This document shows, piece by piece, positions 56,357 through 64,000 of a DNA stretch of 64,000 bases. Under the pieces are notes generated by a model. It had not been told where the DNA came from. It saw nothing but the letters and a program-made list of their open reading frames with translations, and made no database searches. The DNA comes from Aradus depressus (taxonomy: Eukaryota > Arthropoda > Insecta > Hemiptera > Aradidae), in the NCBI GenBank assembly GCA_963662175.1, contig OY759223.1, positions 14,734,249 through 14,798,248 on the forward strand. Reading direction: 5' to 3'. The translations under genes were made by a program, and so were the position numbers. Position 1 is the stretch's first letter. Every line of letters starts with the position of its first letter.

Positions 56357-56670
56357 TTTATTGTAGCATTGCACTTCACAGCTTATGTAGTTAAATTTGC
56401 AATTTTGAAAAACAGGCCTTAAAACAATCGGGAATTAAAAAAATTAAAACAACTTAGAATATTATTTATATAAATTAAAGAAATGCATACTGCATATATA
56501 TTTCATTTTAATAATGCATCTATTAAAACAAAATGTGAAAAAAAAAACTATTCATAAAAAGATAACCAGATAGATCTCACATTATAGATCTAACCTTTAC
56601 CCCCTAAGTATCAAGTTTTGCCCATAGAATGCGCGAGGAGCTACAGGCTCTCTCCGTCAAAAGTAAAAAC
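56357..56670 (-). other. candidate terminal exon and 3'UTR of an upstream minus-strand gene
   Basis: A strong acceptor (pyrimidine tract plus TTTTTTCAG ending at 56671) precedes a GC-richer segment. Two frames are open after it: one reads nine codons to a TAG at 56641, the other 21 codons to a TAG near 56607. About 250-280 nt further on is AATAAA (56357-56362). This would place the 3' end of another minus-strand gene just before the candidate promoter at 55.0 kb. No family can be assigned from so few residues. Confidence 0.3.
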
Positions 56671-56963
56671 CTGAAAAAATTAAAACAACTATTTAGTGTC
56701 ATTGTTTAGTTATGTTAATATAAAAAATATTAAATTTTACTTCATTAAAAATAATTTTACTATTAATACCTTATGCGACAAAAATATTAGTTTGTATTAA
56801 AGTGTTTCATAATGTAAAAAATTCTCTTGTCATAATAATAATCTTTATTTACGGGACTGACTCCAATGTACAATTTGTTCAGTGTACTTAAATAAATAAG
56901 ATTTAAAAGAAAAATATAAATGCCATTATATCTGTGGAAGAACAACAATAAATAGTTTGAACA

Positions 56964-57478
56964 TCATCTGAGAGGTGAAAAAAACTTGAGCACGTCGTCC
57001 TTCGGATGAGACGTTAAAAGATGGCCTCAGGCCTGTACGATGTCAGGTACTCGAATACCTTAGGTAATTAAATCTGGGTAGGTAAAATTTAACACTCACA
57101 CAGTAGAGTTAATAGAGAAGGAATAACATTGGATCCATAGGTCAGAGGGGTACACAACAGCCACTCCCAATATATCTAACGGTTCATTGAATTTCATTAA
57201 AATTACACAAAACGCATGCTTATAAGCTCAGTTCAAACATAGAATTTGTGGGATTTTGGGGGACGCTAAAATCAAAAAATGAGAGTTCTTCAACGATGGA
57301 TAAGATTTTCATTAAATAACACCCTTATAAGCCCGGTGCTAGAGTAAATGAGAACATAAAAATTAAGGAATTTCGTTAAAAATAAATATCCTAGATGAAT
57401 GAAAATTAGGAATATAGGACTCCCATAGTAGTTGGGCTCGTGTTCACCAGAGCGACGAAAGCACTCTGATATTAGGCG
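56964..57478 (+). mobile_element. SINE-1 split by a 280-bp insert
   Basis: 56964-57110 (GAGGTGAAAAAAACTTGAGC to CACACAGTAGAG) continues at 57390-57478 (GATGAATGAAAATTAGG to GATATTAGGCG). The insert 57111-57389 is unrecognised. Confidence 0.7.
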
Positions 57479-57539
57479 TTAAATATGCGTTATAAATTAA
57501 AAATTACTACTTCTTATTGTAAATTTTTTTGGTCGCTAT

Positions 57540-58010
57540 AACTAGTGTCTTTTCTCAGATATGAGGGCATTTCGATAGTTGGAAATTTAATAAGGAACAT
57601 TTTTTGTAAGAACCAATTTTTCGGCAGGATTAACAGTTTTCGTTTAAATCAAGCAAACATCTAAAAAAATGGGTTTCGAGATTTCATTTTAGGACTTTTT
57701 TCCTCAAAAATCTCGCGAACCCTGCATTGCATATAAAATGGGCCTTTCAGTCTGCTCTACAACTTTTACATGGAGATTATTGATTGGGTCATAAAGTGGT
57801 ATCTTGTAAAATGCACTTAGGACCCGAAGCAAAGTTGTATCAATTTTCGTCTGATTGAAGCCAAAATCTAATGAGATTAAAGTTAGCAGATGTAACATCT
57901 TGATCATTGTTACAATCACTTCTTAGTTAGAGCGCTCACAAAGTTTTCAATTCACTCAATCTCGAATTTTTGCACGATTATAATACTATCTTAAACTAAA
58001 GGTTTGTAAG
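57540..58010 (+). repeat. family-C repeat
   Basis: Longest copy: GATTAACAGTTTTCGTTTAA, CTCTACAACTTTTACATGGA, GCACGATTATAATACTATC. Confidence 0.6.
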
Positions 58011-58299
58011 TATACTGTAATATAAACAAATTGTCACCATATAAAATTTGGTTTGCAAATTAAGATAATTCAGAGAAAATATTGTCTTCAATTCGTATAA
58101 AGAGATGAACGATGTGAAAGCAGAAGAGCTGCCATAAATATAGTAAAAAAAAATTAATATTATAAAAAGTGAATTTATGTTCAGATACTTACTTATACAA
58201 TTTTATGTTCAATAAAAAATAATATAGTATATATTGTTGCTTAGTGCTTAGTGCAAAATAATAATAAATGAATTTATTGGTAAGTTGGGATACAAATTT

Positions 58300-58505
58300 G
58301 ATTAAAGACTGACACTATTTTCAAGTTTTAAAGTCAATATTGAGAAACAAACCTCTTCTTAAGAAATTATAATATTTACTTAACACACAAGAATTATTTT
58401 TGCAGAGCTCTTTTTCAAATCCTAAATGGATAGGAGACATTTGTTTCTCAAAAAATCCACCCTTAATTTCACATTAAAATTTGAAAATAGTGCTAGTCTT
58501 TAATC
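58300..58505. mobile_element. small MITE candidate (206 bp)
   Basis: Imperfect inverted repeats of about 60 bp: GATTAAAGACTGACACTATT..GAGAAACAAA and its inverse, with 80 bp between. No clear target duplication. Confidence 0.6.
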
Positions 58506-59072
58506 AGTATATTCATATATATATATTTAACTATTTCAATATTTTCACTATATTGACAAATAGTGTGTGTGTGTATATTCCTTTATCCTTCACAATATGA
58601 ATTTTCACAAAGTAGACCTGGATTCAGTTCAACACAAAATTATATATATATAACGTAAACTTTAAAAGGTAAGTTACTGCACATAAATTGACTTTTTATT
58701 GTAATATTCATCACAATAAATATTCATAATTTATATTTTTTTACCATATTTATGGCGATCATTATGTGGACACCTTTTGTATACAGTTATTTTTTTACGA
58801 TAATACCTACTGAATGTATAATAAATTAAAAATAATTTAATAAAAATATATATGATGACGTTAAGAAGGGAGATAATAAATACTAAATAATGTGTACTGT
58901 GGGAGACAATATTGGAGGAGATCGATAGGGCAGACATTTTGAAGACTAACTACTAATGTTTGTAAATATTATATGAGGTTTGTACAGTGGCAGGGAGACT
59001 CGTCCTTGGTCTAATCTAGCTGGCCAATTATTCATAAAACAAATACTTCATAAATATCAACTATTTCACGCC

Positions 59073-59250
59073 AAAAAAATTGCAAATCTGCAACTTGGAT
59101 TATGGATTTCAACAAAAAAAATTGCAAATCTGCAACTTGGATTATGGATTTCAACAAAAAAAATTGCAAATCTGCAACTTGGATTATGGATTTCAACAAA
59201 AAAAATTGCAAATCTGCAACTTGGATTATGGATTTCAACAAAAAAAAGAA
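59073..59250 (+). repeat. minisatellite, 42-bp unit x ~4
   Basis: Unit TTGCAAATCTGCAACTTGGA-TTATGGATTTCAACA-A7. Because 42 is a multiple of 3, all frames stay open; the translations are not evidence of a gene. Confidence 0.93.
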
Positions 59251-59397
59251 TATATTGAATGAGACGTGATACAATTGTGTGAAAAAAGTTTCACTTAAAT
59301 ATTCAAAACTTCAAATTTCAATGATTTGTTGAAGGGACAGTTTTTTAAAATCGTACTACACGAAACGTTGCTGCAATTTTATTCGTGACGAAGGTGC

Positions 59398-59470
59398 AGG
59401 GCCGGATTTAGACTTGATAAGGCCCTAAGCTATTTGAGATATGGGGCCCTTTATAAGTCCAGATATTATA
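59398..59470 (+). mobile_element. hAT-like terminus only
   Basis: CAGGGCCGGATTTAGACTTG-ATAAGGCCC resembles hAT ends; no matching inverse end was found. Confidence 0.3.
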
Positions 59471-59950
59471 TGTCAGTGCCAAATATGATTTTCGGATACC
59501 TAGAGGGTTAAACTGAAATACAATTAAGAAGTATATAGATAGTGAAATAATAAATCTTTAAGTTAAAATCATTTTTATTCATAACAAACTTGAAAATGCA
59601 AACTCTGGTAAAAAGAAACAAAAGTTCTTTTAAAAGGCACAATTTACAAAGGCTTATTATCTAATCTCTTGAAACATGTTATAAGGATTAAGGAATTATA
59701 TTAAACTAAAATATGGTCAGAAATACTGTATCGTCTGCCGGCTCACTCGAACTACAAAAACAAAAGGTCAGCGCATGCTCGAGTGTAGCGGAGCAACACA
59801 GGGGAATCCCCGTGTTTATAGTTAAAGAAATTATATACTTTACACGTTCCATTTTCATTTCTATTATAAAATATTAATGAAATAATTTTAAAAATTACCG
59901 AAGTTACCGGCATTTGCTGCCTAATTTATCAGGAATTTCGGTAGTCATAA

Positions 59951-61015
59951 TTACAGGTGATACCGGTTATCGGTAATCCAAACCCTAGGCACAATAGAGC
60001 TTTGTTCTTCGAAAAGACGCGCTAAAAAAATTGGCCGACAGCCAATGTCTCCTGAACAACTTAGAGGGGACATTGACCAAGAATGTTTAGCAATACGGGA
60101 AGAGAGTGTTGCCAAGAGTGTCTTGTCTTTTAATGTTTCCCTTTTTACATTTGGAACTCGTCTACCTTCTCTCAGATTTTGAAGAATCCTTTTCAAGACC
60201 TTCCGGGATGGATGATTTCTTTCTGAAAATCGTTCGGCGTAAACCTGAGAAGCAGCATTAAACTTGCTAAGACACTCCCCTATAATAAGGGTCATATCTA
60301 CTATCTCACTAGCGCTGAACATTTTTTGAAATATTCAATGAACAATTCTTATCTTATACTGACCAAGAACTAAACAAATAAAGTAATAAAGGTCATAAAA
60401 AAAAAAATCATAATATAGATTTGTAACCTTCGTGCTCTCAAGTCTTTATTTATTGGTTAGACAGACTTTATAATAATAATAATGCCTTTACCAACATTTG
60501 CAAAAGTCCATATTACCGAAAATACTGTCGAAATAAATCTTCAGAAAATGTTCAAAATATGGCTCATATTATGCTCTTTTATTATTATAATAATTACAAT
60601 CTGAGTATTTTTATATGAAAGTAAAGAAAAAAATACATTAAGAACCATTCTTAACTTCAGTTACAATACTCACTCTTTTCAAAGGTTTAACACGCCAAAC
60701 ACTGGGTTTAACACTTTTCAGATTTTGAACCAACATATCTCCGGTAGTTTTACAGGTACAAATATTTTTTTCGCGGGGTTCTTCCCAACTTTTTAAGTAC
60801 TTTTAAATTGTGTTAATTGTTAATGGGCTTAAAAGAAAACCCTTTCCTTCCGTTGGCCATTTAAGCCCTATTACATTAAATTATTCACTTTTTTTTTCAC
60901 ACCACTGCATACCACTCGTTGAGACGTACAACTTTTATTCTTTGTAAAATTTTGCTAGCACTAATCGTTTCCGAATTATTTGTATTGTGGCCCGTTTATC
61001 TGGGACACCCTGTAT
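59951..61015 (-). mobile_element. transposable element with DUF4817 ORF
   Basis: The 123-codon frame at 59951-60322 reads SASEIVDMTLIIGECLSKFN, then AASQVYAERFSERNHPSRKV and LKRILQNLREGRRV. This is the insect DUF4817 helix-turn-helix domain (..DM..iyGEc..na..A..lYaerfP.R.hPs..tf.r..q.LrE.G). The domain fills residues 3-55; what follows is not recognisable and may be a shifted or foreign frame. Upstream at about 61000-61015 is the minus-strand terminus TATACAGGGTGTCCCAGATA, a common end of such elements. The downstream catalytic part is missing, so the copy is inactive. Confidence 0.65.
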
Positions 61016-61154
61016 ATATACTTTTTAATGAACCGTTTTATTTAATTTATACATTTATGTAAATTTATACTTGTGTGTAATAAATTATGTTTAAAAAATA
61101 AAATGTTTTATCAGATATATATATATATATATACTATTTTACTGAATGATTTTT

Positions 61155-61260
61155 TTTTTAGACAGCCAGACAATGAGGGCACCTCGAAAGCCGGCTAGGA
61201 AATATTACCTGTGAAATAATCACTTCTCACTACATCAGCCATGTTTCTATTAATTTCATA
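61155..61260 (+). mobile_element. Penelope-like terminal repeat (type c), decayed core
   Basis: GACAGCCAGACAATGAGGGC-ACCTCGAAAGCCGGCTAGG, then CTGTGAAATAATCACTTCTC. CTGATGA is mutated. Confidence 0.55.
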
Positions 61261-61384
61261 TTAATTAATTTATCCAATGCCTTCACAATATGTAAAAGAA
61301 TGCACAATGATAAAGTTTCTAAAATAAAATCAGGAAATTAGAAGAAAAATAGCAAAACAATTATATTATAAAACACATTTTACG

Positions 61385-61614
61385 TTGTACGCAGGAAGAG
61401 AGATGAGGCTTGTGGTCGAATAAAACAAACTTGTAGAATTTCTGCCACTTTCGGCACTGAGTGTACCTTCTTCAGGGCCTGTATTGACATATATAAAATA
61501 CTATTACTGCGTTAATGTATGTGGATATGAATAAAGGACATGACATAATTGTGACTAAACCAATAATTAACAATAAATAATTTACATGAAAACAAACTGA
61601 AATATTATAGGTTA
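61385..61614 (-). mobile_element. Penelope-like terminal repeat (type d), left arm of inverted duplication
   Basis: Core CCTGAAGAAGGTACACTCAG-TGCCGAAA (minus). It matches 62891-63070 in reverse. Confidence 0.6.
61446..61479 (-). ncRNA. hammerhead-like motif, type d
   Basis: CTGAAGA, stem II GGTAC-ACTCA-GTGCC (5 bp with a wobble), GAAA. Stem III is not convincing. Confidence 0.38.
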
Positions 61615-61618
61615 GGTT

Positions 61619-61899
61619 TTATGACTCATGCCCGGGCTTTAACTACGAGGTCATATCGCCTACTACCAGAGCACTCTTTCGTCACTCCGGTGGACATGAA
61701 CCCGACTCTACAGTGGGAGACCTAAATTTTACCTACCCTAAATTTTTATTAATTTGGGGTAGAGACGTTTAACGAGTACCTGACATCGTACGGCTCGGGA
61801 CCATCGCTTAGTGTCCCATCCGAAGGACGTCATGCTTAAGTTTATTTAACCTCCCAGATAAAATCACCCACGATCTTGAGCTCAGAAGACAAGCACGCC
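61619..61899 (-). mobile_element. SINE-1, left arm of inverted duplication
   Basis: From TATGACTCATGCCCGGGCTT to CTTGAGCTCAGAAGACAAGC; the last 20 bp of the head are replaced by the next element. Confidence 0.85.
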
Positions 61900-62164
61900 T
61901 CCGACAGGCGCTGCGGCGGCTGCCCCCGGCTTTGGGAAACAGACAGAAAAGAACCCCCGACAAGATCCCGAGCTCACTCGGTGTGAAGCGCCGAAAACCA
62001 AGGACGACCATAGACCGTAGCCATCGAGCCGGTCCACAGCTTTATGTAAAAATTGTATATAGTAATAAACTGGAGAAGGTTACCATTCCCCAAGGAAGAT
62101 ATGGTCATGTGACCGAACTCCCTCAAAGAGTCAGGGCTCCTAAAAAAAAAAAAAAAAAAAAAAA
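61900..62164 (+). mobile_element. retroposed GC-rich fragment with poly(A)
   Basis: High GC and an open frame reading LGNRQKRTPDKIPSSLGVKR then QLYVKIVYSNKLEKVTIPQG, ending in an A-run of about 25 (62142-62166). It looks like the 3' end of a LINE or a processed transcript. I do not recognise the peptide. Confidence 0.45.
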
Positions 62165-62312
62165 AATCGCTTAAAGTCCCATACGAAGGACGACGTGCTT
62201 AAGTTTATTTTACCTCTCAGATAAAATAAACTAAGGGCCTCGGCCGGGTTTCGAACCCACGATCTTGAGCTCAAAAGACAAGCACGCATACCACTGAGCT
62301 ACCGGCGCCCTC
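62165..62312 (-). mobile_element. SINE-1 5' half
   Basis: From ATCGCTTAAAGTCCC to a complete head (GGGCGCCGGTAGCTCAGTGG in reverse). Confidence 0.85.
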
Positions 62313-62570
62313 TTATTTTATTATATATTTATATTTTATTATATATTCATTTTCTATATTTCTATATTTACACTATATAATTTATTTTATATATGATATC
62401 ACATTAAAATATTATACTTTACTATCTTTAAAACTTGTGCTCGCTCAGGATGTTCTCTTTGTTTAGATATATTATTTGTTTTGGTGTTCGTATACTTTCA
62501 CTCAGGGGATGTACGGTTATAATTAGTTTATATTGCTTATGGTTTTCTGTTTAAATATAATAATTCAGAG

Positions 62571-62908
62571 GGCGCCGGTAGCTCAGTTGTATGCGTGCTT
62601 GTCTTTTGAGCTCAAGATCGTGGGTTCGAAACCCGGCCGAGGCCCTTAATTTATTTTATCTGAGAGGTAAAATAAACTTAAGCACGTCGTCCTTTGTATG
62701 GGACTTTAAGCGATAGTCCCGAGCCTGAACTATGTCAGGTACTCGTTAAAAACCCCTAGCCTAGGTGAATAAAAATTTAGTGTAGACAAAATTTAGGATT
62801 CCCACAGTAGAGTCGGGCTCATGTCCACCAGAGTGACGAAAGAGCGCTCTGGTAGTAGGCGATATGACCTCGTAGTTAAAGCCCGGGCATGAGTCATAAT
62901 AACTAACT
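62571..62908 (+). mobile_element. SINE-1, full-length reference copy
   Basis: 338 bp with every module: GGGCGCCGGTAGCTCAGTTG (A box), GTGGGTTCGAAACCCGGCC (B box), TTTATTTTATC-GAGAGGTAAAATAAACTT inverted pair, CGTCCTTTGTATGGGAC core, GATGAATAAAAATTTAG, AGAGCGCTCTGGTAGTAGGC and the tail GGGCATGAGTCATAATAACT. The A and B boxes would serve an internal Pol III promoter. No LINE-like tail is seen. Confidence 0.92.
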
Positions 62909-63070
62909 ATAATATTTCAGTTTGTTTTCATGTAAATTATTTAATGTTAATTACTGGTTATACAGGCCGTGAAGAAGGTACACTCAATGCCGAAACCTTG
63001 GCAGAAATTCGACAAGTTTGTTGTTATCGACCACAAGCCTCATCTCTCCTCCTTCGCATTACACCGTTGG
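62891..63070 (+). mobile_element. Penelope-like terminal repeat (type d), right arm
   Basis: AATATTTCAGTTTGTTTTCA-TGTAAATTATT, CCGTGAAGAAGGTACACTCA, CAGAAATTCGACAAGTTTG. The core is mutated (GTGA for CTGA). Confidence 0.6.
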
Positions 63071-63187
63071 TCAATCTCTTCCTAATTGATTTTACTTTGT
63101 AACAATAACATAAAGCATAATGGAAAATAAATATTATAATTTATATATATATATATTTCTAATTAATCATCTTCCCGTTGTGAGTTG

Positions 63188-63340
63188 GAGGGAAGGGCTT
63201 TGGTTGCATGGACCCACCACAGGTGCGGGTTCGAATCCCGCCCGGAAGAATTCTAATTTCAAAGATAAAACTTCTCTACCTGGGCCATGGATGTTTGTAA
63301 ATAACGCCGGAATGTAGCCCATCCTCTGTGGTGCCAAAAT
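63188..63340 (+). mobile_element. SINE-2 copy
   Basis: GGGCTTTGGTTGCATGGACC, B-box GGGTTCGAATCCCGCCC, AAAGATAAAACTTCT, GGGCCATGGATGTTTGTAAA. The first 35 bp of the head are degraded. Confidence 0.7.
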
Positions 63341-63539
63341 AAAAATGGTATACCCGCCCAAAATGGTATACCCGCCCTCTTTAAAAGCCCAATGGAAGGA
63401 ATTTCCATTCAGGATGGGCGTTGTATACGTACCTAGTATAAAAAAAAAAAATAAGTAAATATGAAAAAAACTCTCATCGGCGAAGTGAGGCTCTTGTATA
63501 GTACTGGTGCTGGCTAGATCTTCAGAATCTTGTTTTCAC

Positions 63540-63945
63540 TTTCCCAGATATACGAAGTATAGGGGAAGTTATGTAATCGGTCAAAAATTCGATGCCGAGT
63601 TTTCAATGGAATTTCATGTTTTCCGACCTCCAGAATCTAAATATGAAAAACTATGTCTGTGAACCAGATAGAATAAATGTATCGAAACATAACTTTATAT
63701 TTGAATCCAGAAGCCTCTAGAAAAGACACTAATTGATTTTCAGCCAAATCGACTAAAGAGAAGGGGGAGATTAGGGTGGAGGCTTAACAGAAAAACTCTA
63801 ATAACTGCCGATAGGATGAATATATCAAAACGAAATTATATATGAGAATCCAGAACTCTCTGGCAACAACACCTATTAATTTTCAGAGGACTTGACAAAA
63901 AGGAAGTGGGATCAGAGGGGGCTCAACTCAAAAAACCCAGTAACT
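63540..63945 (+). repeat. family-A, 5' part through second internal unit
   Basis: CCCAGATATACGAAGTATAG-GGGAAGTTATGTAATCGGTC, GTTTTCCGACCTCC, two internal units; it runs to near the window edge without the 3' module. Confidence 0.78.
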
Positions 63946-64000
63946 TTTAGTTTGTTTCATATTACAATTGTGACATAGATCCAATGCATTTGTTACATAA

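Noticed and set aside
59080..59274. Repeat protein with a 14-residue unit
   Set aside because: The unit length (42 bp) keeps frames open on both strands, and the codon pattern is not protein-like.
12251..63240. tRNA genes at the A/B-box sequences
   Set aside because: The heads lack consistent acceptor-stem pairing, are followed by the same repeat body each time, and occur in many copies. They are SINE heads.

Overview
The window is eukaryotic nuclear DNA: AT-rich, gene-poor and mostly intron or intergenic sequence packed with transposable-element remains. The few recognisable exons are of animal type, with GT/AG splice sites. The small Nupr1 protein is of the fly-like type, and the DUF4817, Jockey, Penelope and pogo/Tigger elements point to an arthropod, most likely an insect. 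The species cannot be named from the sequence.

Genes. All convincing genes lie on the minus strand. (1) A gamma-glutamyltranspeptidase (GGT) gene supplies two exons: the N-terminal membrane-anchor exon ending at 10871, and the next exon at 5639-5862. They join in phase across the family's CSKIGRDIL..GGSAVD motif. The rest of the enzyme, including the catalytic threonine, lies beyond coordinate 1. (2) A complete small gene for nuclear protein 1 (Nupr1/p8), 73 residues, CDS 6443-6664, sits on the same strand inside the 5-kb GGT intron. It has a GC-rich promoter with an NRF-1-like site just upstream. (3) Two weaker minus-strand candidates flank the repeat desert: a possible 5' exon with CRE-like promoter motifs (54689-55025), and a possible last exon of another gene (about 56357-56670). 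If the 54.7-kb exon belongs to GGT, its first intron is about 43.6 kb and holds most of this window.

Repeats by region. 1-5.6 kb is AT-rich GGT intron with few elements. 5.6-11.1 kb holds the GGT exons, Nupr1, and a hAT copy abutting the GGT splice donor. 11-54 kb is a dense nest: an unclassified family (here called A, about 30 fragments), a tRNA-headed SINE (here SINE-1, about 25 fragments), a second tRNA-headed SINE (SINE-2), three near-identical non-autonomous Helitrons, Jockey-type LINE 3' ends, Penelope-like elements with GIY-YIG remnants, rearranged Gypsy pol pieces, and MITEs of hAT, pogo/Tigger, PIF/Harbinger and TTAA type, several with visible target-site duplications. 55-64 kb adds a DUF4817 transposon ORF, minisatellites and a large inverted duplication.

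Most interesting signal. At least thirteen sites, in five sequence families, carry a hammerhead-ribozyme-like core: CTGANGA, then a short stem II often capped by a GNRA loop, then GAAA and a tiny stem III ending in U-H. They sit at Penelope-like element ends, and at four loci two copies are arranged head-to-head. One locus is a perfect 118-bp-arm palindrome.
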